Assembly: GCA_029008035.1 (NCBI GenBank)
Contig: JAQXIY010000071.1
Span: 1-32,259 of the forward strand
DNA from: Lachnospiraceae bacterium
Lineage (GTDB): Bacteria > Bacillota > Clostridia > Lachnospirales > Lachnospiraceae
Length of the DNA: 32,259 nt
Direction: 5' to 3'
Shown: positions 25,222-32,259 of the stretch, one piece after another
Layout of the letters: every line of letters starts with the position of its first letter
Position numbering within the stretch: position 1 is the stretch's first letter
The notes under the pieces: generated by a model
Databases searched by the model: none
The model's input: the letters and a program-made list of their open reading frames with translations, nothing else
What the model was told of the DNA's origin: nothing
Position numbers and translations under genes: made by a program

Positions 25222-26946
25222 CTATTTCTGCAATATCTCAAGATATGGAAGTATGTTTTCAAATAACTGGCTCACCACAGGTGCGGCTATCGTTCCTCCG
25301 TAGTAAATCCCCACCGGCTCATGTATAATCACAAGAGCCAACACCTGAGGATCGTCTGCCGGGGCAAATCCCACAAAGGATGCAATGTATTTTCCGCTTC
25401 CTCTGGGAAGCATCTGGGAGGTTGCCGTCTTTCCTCCCACGGCATATCCTTCCACCTGTCCGTTCTTTCCCGTCCCCTCTGCCACAACCTGATACAGCAG
25501 ATATTGCAGTGTCTCAGAGGTATCCTTAGACACCACATTTCCTTTGTTGGGATAGCGAAAGGTCTGCTTGGAGCCCCCCTTTCTCTCCCCCGTACCCACA
25601 GCCACATGGGGCGTGATACGCTTTCCGCCATTCACCAGCGAAGAAACCGTTGTGGCCATTTGTATCGGTGTCACCTGAAAGGATTGCCCGAAGGATATGG
25701 TTGCCAGTTCCACCGGTCCCACATTATCAAGCTTATGCATGATGGTAGACGCTTCTCCGGGCATATCCACCCCTGTTTTGCCCAGCATCTGGAACTGGTC
25801 AAAATAATGAAAAAAGCGGGGTGCCCCCAGGCGAAGTCCAAGCTGAATAAACACCGGATTACAGGAATTCATAATGGCATGTGTAAAATCCTGACTGCCA
25901 TGTCCTGTGGTCTTGTGACAACGAATTTTCCTGTCCTCCACCATAATGCTTCCGGTGCAGCAAAACTGTTCGTCCAAAGTCACCACTTTTTCTTCCAGAG
26001 CAGCCGCCGTGGTGATAATTTTGAAGGAGGACCCTGGTTCGTAAGTGTCGCTAATACAGGTGTTTCGCCACATCTCATTTAACGCATCATTTTTTTGCTT
26101 CTCTGTGGCCCCCTCAGGAAGTTCTTCTGACAGCGCAAAGGGTTCTGACAGAGAAAATTCCGGAGCATTTACCATGGCAAGAATCTCTCCATTTTGCGGA
26201 TTCATCACGATCATTTCCACCGCTTTTGCCTGATGCTTCTCCATGGTTTGATATGCCAACTGCGTGGCATATTTGCAAATGTTGTAATCGAGACTCACAT
26301 AGAGGTCTTTCCCCGCCTCCGGCTCCAATCGCACCTCACCCAGTTCCGGCAGTTCCACACCCTTGGCATCTGTATAGGTCAATATCTTGCCATCCATTCC
26401 CTGAAGATAGGAATCATAATAACTCTCAATGCCTATAATCCCCTGATTGTCTCCTCCCGTAAATCCAATTACCTTGGACTGGAGACTGTCATAGGGATAA
26501 TAGCGTTTGTAATCGTCATCCACCTTCACGCCTGCCAACTCATACTCCCGAATGGCATCTCCGATCTCCTTGCTTACGTTGGATTTAATTTTCTCGATAG
26601 AGCTGTTCTTCTTCACCTTCTTGGCAATTTCTTCTTTTGGCAGATCAAGTTGCTGTGACAGGCAGGCAATCACCCGATCTTCATCCTCAATCTGGGAGTG
26701 TATGACGGAAATTGTGCACACTGTCTTGTTGGATGCAAGAATTGTGCCATTTCTGTCGATAATCCTCCCTCGGGCCGCCTTGATGTGGCGTTCTCTTTGT
26801 TCCACTTCCACCGCCAGTTCTGCGTAATGGCTGGCACGAAATACCATCAGATACACCACACGAATACACAAAAACAGCAGTGCACATATATACAGATATC
26901 CTAACAGTTTTGTCTTTTGATAGGAAAATGTTTTTAGCTGATTCAT
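25222..26946 (-). CDS. Class B penicillin-binding protein (SpoVD/FtsI-like) with a KTA third motif
   Basis: A 574-residue bitopic transpeptidase: one N-terminal TM helix, a dimerisation/pedestal domain (GRIIDRNGTILASN) and a transpeptidase domain with the S-x-x-K nucleophile (PGSSFK, Ser306), SCN (361-363) and the third motif. That motif reads K-T-A (506-508, GGKTATSQ) in place of the nearly universal KTG. There is no PASTA domain. ATG 26946 was chosen over GTG 26964 because GGGG lies just upstream of it. It is the second of two tandem class B PBPs, and its position just before mraY matches spoVD in other Firmicutes. Substrates are septal or cortex peptidoglycan stems. Confidence 0.88.
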   Translation of the reverse strand: MNQLKTFSYQKTKLLGYLYICALLFLCIRVVYLMVFRASHYAELAVEVEQRERHIKAARGRIIDRNGTILASNKTVCTISVIHSQIEDEDRVIACLSQQLDLPKEEIAKKVKKNSSIEKIKSNVSKEIGDAIREYELAGVKVDDDYKRYYPYDSLQSKVIGFTGGDNQGIIGIESYYDSYLQGMDGKILTYTDAKGVELPELGEVRLEPEAGKDLYVSLDYNICKYATQLAYQTMEKHQAKAVEMIVMNPQNGEILAMVNAPEFSLSEPFALSEELPEGATEKQKNDALNEMWRNTCISDTYEPGSSFKIITTAAALEEKVVTLDEQFCCTGSIMVEDRKIRCHKTTGHGSQDFTHAIMNSCNPVFIQLGLRLGAPRFFHYFDQFQMLGKTGVDMPGEASTIMHKLDNVGPVELATISFGQSFQVTPIQMATTVSSLVNGGKRITPHVAVGTGERKGGSKQTFRYPNKGNVVSKDTSETLQYLLYQVVAEGTGKNGQVEGYAVGGKTATSQMLPRGSGKYIASFVGFAPADDPQVLALVIIHEPVGIYYGGTIAAPVVSQLFENILPYLEILQK

Positions 26947-26976
26947 ACATGCCCCAAAAGACACATTTATAACAGT

Positions 26977-28923
26977 TTATTCTTCCCCTTCTACAGGAAT
27001 TCCTTTCACATTGAGATATGGAAGAATTTGTTCAAAAATATCCTTAGCAATGTAAGAAGAGTAGGAACATTTATCCTGGGCCGCTACATGGGGTGTATCG
27101 ATGGCCACATAAACCACCACCTCCGGATCGTCATAAGGAGCACACCCGATAAAGGAAACCACATAATTGTTCTCCTCACGGGGTTGCTTCTGAGCCGTAC
27201 CTGTCTTACCTGCTATCTGATAGCCTTCCACCGCTGCCTTTTTACCGGTACCCTCATCCACAACGGTAAGCATATAATCCAAAAGCATTTCACTGACATC
27301 TTTGGAAACCGTGCGCTTCATAATCACCGGAGACACTTCCTTCACCGTATCTCCGGACTCGTCCACGATACGCTTCACAATATGAGGCTGAAACATATCT
27401 CCCCCGTTGACCAGTGAACAGAAAGCAGAAGCCAACTGAATCATTGTAACATTGAAATTCTGTCCAAAGGAATTGGTGGCCAGATTGGATTCCGTTTGCG
27501 CCAACTGCTCCTCATTGAAAATCAGAGATGCTGTGCTGGCTTCTCCCGGCAAATCCACTCCTGTCTTTTGACCAAATCCGTATACCGACATAAACTTTGC
27601 AAAATTGCTGGGGCCAATCACACGAACCATCTGCATCATGGCATCATTGCAGGAGTTTGCCAACGCCCATCGAATATCTTCTTCTCCATGACCGTCCCTC
27701 TTCACACAACCGATGGTCCATCCGCCAACCTCTTCTCCACCATCACAGAAGTATGTTTCATCCCCCTGCAGTGTTCCCGAATCCAATCCCATAGCCACAG
27801 TAAATGGCTTAAAGGTAGATCCGGGTTCAAAGGTTTTCGTCACCGGATAATTCTGCCAGATATTATTGACGATATCCAGCTTTTGCTCCTCACTCATCTC
27901 CCCTAATTGCTCTTCCGTGTATAAGGCTGACAAGTCCTTAGGGTTATTCAAGTCAAAGCCCGGATAGCTGGCCATAGCAAGAATCTCCCCATTTTTTGGA
28001 TTCATTACAATGGCCGCCGTGTTATTACTTCCCAATGTAGAACTGGTGGGGGTGCTTTGCGCTTCTCCCGTCTGCGCTTCTCCCGTCTGCGTTCCTTCCT
28101 CCGGGGTCTGCTCCCCTGTCCCGGCACTCTCTGCAACCATCTCCGCATTTGCTTTAAGAATGGCCTCCTCCACAATGGTCTGGATATTAGCATCTAATGT
28201 CAAAACCACCGAATTGCCGTTTTGAGGTTCTACCACCGTCTGCTCCACATTGCTGTCAGAATTCAAATACCCATAGGAGCGACCATTGGTACCATTGAGT
28301 TCGTTGTTATACTGCTTCTCCAGACCTATCACGCCTTGGGTGGAGGTGGAAAAACCAAGAACCGCCGCCGCCAAACTGTTATAGGGATACTTTCTCACAT
28401 ATTCCTTCTCAAACCAGATACCTACAATCTCCTTACCCTTTTCCTCATCATCCATGAATTGTTGACACTTCTGCATCTCCTCATAGGATACTTTCTTTGC
28501 CAGAACCACATACTGTCCATCAGGGTTGTCCGCCAGCTGTTGGCGCACCGTCTCACCCTTGATCTCCGGGAAACACAATTCCAGATAGGATATGGTGGAA
28601 GATATCTTATCCTCATTAGCATTCAACACTTTACAATCCAAAATAACATTGTAAACATCCACACAGGTGGCCAGTATGGTCCCCTTGGAATCTAAAATAT
28701 CTCCCCTCTGGTAAGGAATGATGGTACTGTCGTACTGTTGCTGTGCCAGCACAATCTTCTCATATTTGTCACCGCTGGTGTACTCGATGTACATCAAGCG
28801 CCCGATTAGAACCACAAAAAGAACGCAAATCACTCCAAATACAAAGTAGAGTTTGTTTTGCATTCTTTTTAATAATCGCTTCTTTGGTTTTCTTTTTCTC
28901 TGTCTGGAATTACCTGTTGCCAA
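26977..28923 (-). CDS. Class B penicillin-binding protein (FtsI/PBP2-like)
   Basis: A 648-residue bitopic transpeptidase with a basic cytoplasmic N-terminus, TM (about 25-45), pedestal domain and transpeptidase domain. Numbered from GTG 28932: STFK Ser372, SCN 427-429, KTGT at 576-579. Residues about 265-304 form a Thr/Gly/Glu/Gln/Ser-rich insert with repeated TGEAQ units. I favour TTG 28923 as start: AGGTG ends six bases before it, whereas GTG 28932 lies inside that site. It follows ftsL closely, the usual place of the division PBP, and is the likely FtsW partner. There is no PASTA domain. Confidence 0.9.
   Translation of the reverse strand: MATGNSRQRKRKPKKRLLKRMQNKLYFVFGVICVLFVVLIGRLMYIEYTSGDKYEKIVLAQQQYDSTIIPYQRGDILDSKGTILATCVDVYNVILDCKVLNANEDKISSTISYLELCFPEIKGETVRQQLADNPDGQYVVLAKKVSYEEMQKCQQFMDDEEKGKEIVGIWFEKEYVRKYPYNSLAAAVLGFSTSTQGVIGLEKQYNNELNGTNGRSYGYLNSDSNVEQTVVEPQNGNSVVLTLDANIQTIVEEAILKANAEMVAESAGTGEQTPEEGTQTGEAQTGEAQSTPTSSTLGSNNTAAIVMNPKNGEILAMASYPGFDLNNPKDLSALYTEEQLGEMSEEQKLDIVNNIWQNYPVTKTFEPGSTFKPFTVAMGLDSGTLQGDETYFCDGGEEVGGWTIGCVKRDGHGEEDIRWALANSCNDAMMQMVRVIGPSNFAKFMSVYGFGQKTGVDLPGEASTASLIFNEEQLAQTESNLATNSFGQNFNVTMIQLASAFCSLVNGGDMFQPHIVKRIVDESGDTVKEVSPVIMKRTVSKDVSEMLLDYMLTVVDEGTGKKAAVEGYQIAGKTGTAQKQPREENNYVVSFIGCAPYDDPEVVVYVAIDTPHVAAQDKCSYSSYIAKDIFEQILPYLNVKGIPVEGEE
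28059..28088. repeat. 15-bp tandem repeat in the PBP gene
   Basis: Two exact copies of GCGCTTCTCCCGTCT (plus-strand reading) plus a partial third copy encode the TGEAQ units of the PBP's low-complexity insert. The repeat is in frame, so copy-number change would alter only linker length. Confidence 0.8.
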
Positions 28924-28938
28924 AAATAACACCTGCCG

Positions 28939-29406
28939 TTATGGAATTTTATGATATTGACTCATATAATCATTGTTTTCCATATTATAATACACTATTT
29001 GGTCTGCATTTGCATAGACCATTCCTAACTGATTTATGGCAGCTGCTTTCACATCACCCAGATTGGTAGAAGTGTCGATTCTGCTCTGTGTTGCGCTGTT
29101 TTGTGCCTTTAATTCTGTCACTTGGCTCTCAAGTCTGGAAACATTATCCATGTGTGTGGTGATGCTGTTGGTGAGATTTACATATCCCACAAACAAGGCA
29201 CATGCAGATGCAATCACACCGGCAATGTACATAGCGTACAGTCTCTTACGCCGCATCATAGCCGCATGCTTTCTCTGCTGTCTGCGCCGTCTTCTCAGTT
29301 GTTCTTCCCTAAGTTCTCTCTCCCGGTCTCGTCTATCCGGCAATGGCTGTGCCACCTGCCGTACCGTATTCCCTTCTGTGAAATAAAATGTCTTAACTTC
29401 TGCCAT
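28939..29406 (-). CDS. ftsL: Cell division protein FtsL-like
   Basis: A 155-residue bitopic protein: a long, very basic cytoplasmic N-terminus (Arg/Gln-rich, about 25-56), one TM helix (about 57-79) and an extracytoplasmic coiled coil with heptad hydrophobics (VSRLESQVTELKAQNSATQSRI). This layout, and the position between rsmH and the first PBP gene, are those of FtsL, which bridges FtsQ/DivIB, DivIC and the FtsW-PBP pair. Sequence conservation in this family is low, so the call relies on topology and context. Confidence 0.82.
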   Translation of the reverse strand: MAEVKTFYFTEGNTVRQVAQPLPDRRDRERELREEQLRRRRRQQRKHAAMMRRKRLYAMYIAGVIASACALFVGYVNLTNSITTHMDNVSRLESQVTELKAQNSATQSRIDTSTNLGDVKAAAINQLGMVYANADQIVYYNMENNDYMSQYHKIP

Positions 29407-29441
29407 AGCGCATTCCTTTCTGCCCCTCCCTGGGCTACTGA

Positions 29442-30383
29442 CTAAATGGCTTTCCTTTCAAATACCCGAAGTTTTGCACTTCTGGATCTGGAGTTCTCCT
29501 CCAGTTCTTTTTCCCCGGGCAGGATTGGCTTTCTGGTAATTACCTTGCCCTTGGATTTCTCACCGCAAACACAAACCGGAAAGTCCTTTGGGCATGTGCA
29601 TGGGTCTTGATTCTTCTTGAAAATATTCTTGACGATTCTGTCCTCCAGAGAATGAAACGTGATGACACAAATCCTTCCCCCGTCATTCAAAAGAGTAATG
29701 AAATCGTTCAGGTTCTCTTCCAGTACTTCCAATTCGCGATTCAACTCAATGCGAATTGCTTGATATGTTCTCTTGGCCGGGTGTCCTCCACTGACCTGTA
29801 ACCTTTTCGGAATGGAATCCTCAATAATTCTGTTCAACTGCCCCGCATTCTCAATGGGCTCATTCTCCCTTGCCTTGCAGATATTTCTGGCAATGTTCTT
29901 GGCAAATCTGTCTTCACCGTAATCCCGGATAATCCGGTACAACTCTGCCTCCGAATATCCATTCACAATATCCGTTGCGGTTCTGTCACTGTCCTGATTC
30001 ATGCGCATATCCAGTGGCGCATCCGGAACCATGTAGGAGAATCCTCGCTCCGGCGTATCCAACTGAAAGGAGGAAACCCCCAAATCCAGCACGATGCCAT
30101 CTACCGCATCAATCCCCAGTTTCTTCAGCTCTGACGCCATGGCTTCGTAATTGCTGTGCACATAGGTAACCTTGTCCCCAAAAGGCTCTAACCGCTTTGA
30201 TGCTGCTGCAAGAGCATCTCTATCCTGGTCGAATCCAATCAATCTACCTCCTGCCAGTCGACTGGCTATCTCATAGGAGTGACCACCGCCACCCATAGTG
30301 CCGTCTACATAAATACCGTTCGGCTTAATGTTCAGTTCATCAATGGTCTCCTGTAATAAGACTGAATAGTGATTAAATTCCAT
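29442..30383 (-). CDS. rsmH: 16S rRNA (cytosine-1402-N4)-methyltransferase RsmH
   Basis: A 313-residue SAM-dependent methyltransferase (MraW) that modifies C1402 of 16S rRNA. Motifs: [15 protein letters not shown], the SAM loop [38 protein letters not shown] and [12 protein letters not shown] near the C-terminus. The start at 30383 was chosen because TAGGAG lies five bases upstream; a GTG two codons earlier sits within that site. The ribosome-binding site overlaps the mraZ stop, so the two are translationally coupled. Confidence 0.97.
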   Translation of the reverse strand: MEFNHYSVLLQETIDELNIKPNGIYVDGTMGGGGHSYEIASRLAGGRLIGFDQDRDALAAASKRLEPFGDKVTYVHSNYEAMASELKKLGIDAVDGIVLDLGVSSFQLDTPERGFSYMVPDAPLDMRMNQDSDRTATDIVNGYSEAELYRIIRDYGEDRFAKNIARNICKARENEPIENAGQLNRIIEDSIPKRLQVSGGHPAKRTYQAIRIELNRELEVLEENLNDFITLLNDGGRICVITFHSLEDRIVKNIFKKNQDPCTCPKDFPVCVCGEKSKGKVITRKPILPGEKELEENSRSRSAKLRVFERKAI

Positions 30384-30391
30384 TCCCACTC

Positions 30392-30823
30392 CTAAATGCT
30401 AAGTCCAAGTTCTGCCATGTGTTCCACAATCTCGTCCATGTCATCATAAGCACTGGCATCCTCGTAGCGTTCCTTGTCCCAAATCTCAATCTTGGACAGA
30501 ACACCCACCAGTACCACATCCTTCTCCAATCCGGCGAATTCCCGGAGCACAGAAGGAATTAATATTCTCCCCTGCTTGTCCACTTCACAGGTGGCAGCAC
30601 CTGCAAAGAAAAAGCGCATAAACTTACGGGCATCCTTGGTGGTCAAATTCACTTCACGGAACTTCTCTTCGATTCGATTCCACTCTTCATTGGAGTATAC
30701 ATACAAGCAGCCATCCACTCCCTTGGTGACAACAAACTGTTCACCCAGTTGTTCACGGAACTTAGCAGGCACAATCAGTCTGCCCTTGGCATCTACACTG
30801 TGACTATATTCACCCATGAACAT
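30392..30823 (-). CDS. mraZ: Transcriptional regulator MraZ
   Basis: A 143-residue protein with two SpoVT/AbrB-like beta-alpha repeats ([21 protein letters not shown] and [20 protein letters not shown]), each with the conserved DxKGR/DxQGR loop. MraZ forms ring-shaped oligomers and binds direct repeats in its own promoter to control the dcw operon. The ATG has GGGAGG upstream. It is the first gene of the cluster, and its four predicted binding boxes lie 49-88 bases before the start. Confidence 0.97.
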   Translation of the reverse strand: MFMGEYSHSVDAKGRLIVPAKFREQLGEQFVVTKGVDGCLYVYSNEEWNRIEEKFREVNLTTKDARKFMRFFFAGAATCEVDKQGRILIPSVLREFAGLEKDVVLVGVLSKIEIWDKERYEDASAYDDMDEIVEHMAELGLSI

Positions 30824-30847
30824 AATGGCTGCACCTCCCTTCCTGAC

Positions 30848-30876
30848 TTATCCACAAAGTTATCAACTTATCCACC
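30848..30876 (+). promoter_or_regulatory. DnaA boxes in the mraZ leader
   Basis: A perfect DnaA 9-mer, TTATCCACA, lies at 30848-30856, and a one-mismatch copy, TTATCCACC, starts exactly 20 bp later at 30868-30876. A weaker TTATCAACT lies between them. All are on the plus strand, in the mraZ 5' untranslated region. The second box overlaps the fourth MraZ box. Confidence 0.55.
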
Positions 30877-30911
30877 ACTTTGTGACACTGGATACCACTT
30901 CGCTCCACTTT
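30872..30911 (-). promoter_or_regulatory. Four 10-bp-phased MraZ boxes
   Basis: Read on the minus strand, four consecutive 10-mers share the core AAGTG: AAAGTGGAGC, GAAGTGGTAT, CCAGTGTCAC (weakest) and AAAGTGGTGG. The exact 10-bp period and core match the published MraZ operator type (AAAGTG plus spacer). The array begins at about the predicted transcription start. Confidence 0.8.
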
Positions 30912-30918
30912 TAACTAC

Positions 30919-30947
30919 ATTCTATGGTAAATCAGGGCAAAAATCAA
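30919..30947 (-). promoter_or_regulatory. Sigma-A promoter of the mraZ/dcw operon
   Basis: TTGATT (30942-30947) and TAGAAT (30919-30924) are spaced 17 bp. Transcription should start near 30912, directly ahead of the MraZ boxes, leaving a leader of about 90 nt. Confidence 0.75.
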
Positions 30948-30980
30948 GCCTGAAATCCTTATAAATCAAGGGTTTCAGGC
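30939..30980 (-). terminator. Hairpin with T-tract upstream of the mraZ promoter
   Basis: GCCTGAAA and its complement (30948-30955 and 30973-30980) enclose an inner CCTT/AAGG stem after a single mismatch. On the minus strand TTGATTTTT follows. The T-tract overlaps the mraZ -35 element, so this may insulate mraZ from upstream transcription. Confidence 0.5.
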
Positions 30981-31059
30981 CTGTGGCAGATGGTGGGGGC
31001 AAATCCCAGTACTAGGTATTGTGGTCATCATGCCCCAACCACAACACTTTGTGGTTTTT
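30939..31059 (-). ncRNA. Candidate structured small RNA between lgt and mraZ
   Basis: The 351-base gap between mraZ and lgt holds more than the mraZ promoter. On the minus strand a possible promoter (TTGTGC 31089-31094, 17 bp, AATAAT 31066-31071) would start RNA near 31059. Three helices follow: an 8-bp perfect stem (31037-31044 with 31049-31056), a 10-bp stem with one mismatch (31031-31040 with 30992-31001), and a long stem at 30948-30980. The last is followed by TTGATTTTT, a weak terminator. The first two stems share four bases and are mutually exclusive. No known RNA family was recognised. Confidence 0.3.
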
Positions 31060-31126
31060 CCATTTATTATTTATTTTCAAAAAAATTTGCACAAAATTCG
31101 CATCAATATTTTGGCTGTTTTTACGC

Positions 31127-31157
31127 AAAAAAAGAGGCCCGGCACAAAAGCCGAGCC
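31127..31157 (-). terminator. Intrinsic terminator of lgt
   Basis: GGCTCGGC and GCCGGGCC (minus strand, 31157-31150 and 31143-31136) form an 8-bp stem with one G-U and a 6-nt loop. It is followed by TC and seven T residues (31133-31127), 18 bases after the lgt stop. Confidence 0.88.
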
Positions 31158-31174
31158 CCACCTTCATCACATTG

Positions 31175-32032
31175 TTATCTCTTTTTGCATCGCCTCAACC
31201 ACACATAAAGTCCCAGGGATACTAACATCAACACTACCGCCAATGCCTGTGAAACCGGAATGGCTGTATTCCACAATTTCAGTTGATCTGTGCGGACCCC
31301 TTCAATAATAAAACGTCCCACCCCATAGAAAAACAGGTAATAGCAGAATAGTTCCCCATCAAATTTCTTTCTCTTAAAATAACAAAGCATAAAAATCAGT
31401 AATATAAAATTCCACAGGGATTCATAGAGAAAGGTGGGATGTACCTGAATGTACATAACACCATCCACCACTCGTCCATGGTTCAACATCTCCCGGGTCA
31501 CATCCTCCATAGAGCGCACTGCATTTACCGGCAGTTCCATTGCAAACAGATTATCGGTGTACTGGCCAAACACTTCCCGGTTAAAGAAGTTGCCCCAGCG
31601 TCCCACAATCTGCCCTACCAAAACTCCCGGCACGACGCAATCTGCCATACAAAGGAAGGACACCTTTTTCTTGCGACACAGTACGATGCAGGTGACCATA
31701 CCTGCCAGTACCCCACCATAGATGGCCAGTCCTCCCTCTCTGAGATTAAAGATGCCAAGCAGGTTATCCTTATAGATATCCCAGGCAAAAATCACGTAAT
31801 AAACTCTGGCTCCAATTACACCAAAGAGAATGCCATAGATACATACATCCATGCAAAAATCTTCATTGATGCCCGCCTTCTTGGCCAAATACATAATCAA
31901 ACCCACCGCCAGAAGCATACCTATCGCGATAATAATGCCGTAATATGCAATGTCAAATCCAAATATGTTAACGGATTTCCCCACATGTTCCAAGTATATA
32001 TGTAAATTAGGAAAATTAATATCAGTATTCAT
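31175..32032 (-). CDS. lgt: Prolipoprotein diacylglyceryl transferase
   Basis: A 285-residue membrane enzyme with about seven TM helices that transfers diacylglycerol from phosphatidylglycerol to the lipobox cysteine of prolipoproteins. The Lgt signature GQIVGRWGNFFNREVFG is present. LREGGLAIYGGVLAG, HPTFLYESLWN and the late RFIIEGVRTDQL segment are also intact. The ATG has TTGGAG upstream. It has its own terminator. A strong hairpin lies just before its ribosome-binding site, and no clear promoter is visible between the two. Confidence 0.96.
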   Translation of the reverse strand: MNTDINFPNLHIYLEHVGKSVNIFGFDIAYYGIIIAIGMLLAVGLIMYLAKKAGINEDFCMDVCIYGILFGVIGARVYYVIFAWDIYKDNLLGIFNLREGGLAIYGGVLAGMVTCIVLCRKKKVSFLCMADCVVPGVLVGQIVGRWGNFFNREVFGQYTDNLFAMELPVNAVRSMEDVTREMLNHGRVVDGVMYIQVHPTFLYESLWNFILLIFMLCYFKRKKFDGELFCYYLFFYGVGRFIIEGVRTDQLKLWNTAIPVSQALAVVLMLVSLGLYVWLRRCKKR

Positions 32033-32042
32033 ATCTTTACTC

Positions 32043-32073
32043 CAAATAAAACGGCCTGCCCATCAGGCAGGCC
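32043..32073 (-). terminator. Terminator-like hairpin between the DUF1540 gene and lgt
   Basis: GGCCTGCC and GGCAGGCC (8-bp perfect GC-rich stem, 5-nt loop) are followed on the minus strand by GTTTTATTT. It lies 21 bases after the DUF1540 stop codon and only about 10 bases before the lgt start. Confidence 0.75.
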
Positions 32074-32094
32074 CTGTTGTCATCTCAAAGAAAA

Positions 32095-32259
32095 CTATCT
32101 CATAGAAAAGCTGGCACACTTTGTCTGTCCGGCACCAACGCTGTTGGCAATATCAATGCTTCCGGCGTCACACTTTCCGCTTATGTTATAGCGGCAGTTG
32201 GTAGCATCGCAAGTGATTTCTGTCACACCATCCGGCTCACCAGCCGAATTACAGCCACA
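32095..32259 (-). CDS. DUF1540 domain protein, 3' part
   Basis: The gene enters from the right edge; the last 54 codons are visible, ending ASFSMR and TAG at 32095. The sequence holds a complete DUF1540 module (ITCDATNCRYNISGKCDAGSIDI...TKCASF) with four spaced cysteines, plus a CGC motif before it that may belong to a preceding module. DUF1540 proteins are small Cys-rich, probably metal-binding proteins of clostridia; function is unknown. Confidence 0.85.
   Translation of the reverse strand, partial: CGCNSAGEPDGVTEITCDATNCRYNISGKCDAGSIDIANSVGAGQTKCASFSMR

Noticed and set aside
28059-28091. Tandem repeats in the PBP gene as a possible CRISPR or mobile-element signal
   Set aside because: Only about two copies of an in-frame 15-mer inside a coding sequence, with no spacers or cas genes.

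Overview
The window looks like the chromosome of a flagellated, endospore-forming, anaerobic Firmicute, most likely a Lachnospiraceae member. The evidence is the clostridial dcw division cluster, the ftsZ-spoIIGA-sigE block, a separate sigG, a rubredoxin-fused flavin reductase, a DUF1540 protein, a DUF6033-type protein and frequent TTG/GTG starts behind strong AGGAGG sites. Nearly all genes are on the minus strand. The exceptions are an EAL-domain gene and sigG.

Layout. 1-718: an eroding HEPN/MNT toxin-antitoxin module with two palindromic operators. 816-3013: a patatin-like lipase, a stretch holding only a degraded reading frame and a terminator, and a short-chain dehydrogenase. 3025-6249: a flavin reductase-rubredoxin protein followed directly by a large hybrid sensor kinase. 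6402-8288 (+): a membrane EAL phosphodiesterase. 8285-10032: two uncharacterised helical proteins behind an essentially perfect flagellar sigma-28 promoter. 10026-13304: queT (with a preQ1-I type riboswitch), argS and a radical SAM gene. 13398-14201 (+): sigG. 14170-18017: tex and a beta-CASP metallo-beta-lactamase. 18029-20906: sigE, spoIIGA and ftsZ. 20944-30947: the dcw operon in the order mraZ-rsmH-ftsL-pbp-pbp-mraY-murD-ftsW-ftsQ. 30939-31059: a structured intergenic segment. 31175-32259: lgt and the 3' end of a DUF1540 gene.

How it works together. The right half joins cell-wall synthesis and division to sporulation. mraZ has a sigma-A promoter followed by four MraZ boxes phased at exactly 10 bp, and its leader also carries DnaA boxes. 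ftsZ has its own promoter. The ftsZ-spoIIGA junction packs an ftsZ terminator-like hairpin, a Spo0A box, a long-spacer promoter and the spoIIGA ribosome-binding site into about 60 bp. This layout suggests that spoIIGA can be translated only from transcripts started at its own sporulation promoter. The c-di-GMP phosphodiesterase and the sigma-28 gene pair in the left half point to motility control.

No tRNA, rRNA, CRISPR array, insertion sequence or prophage was seen. All functional calls rest on motif recognition by eye, without database searches.
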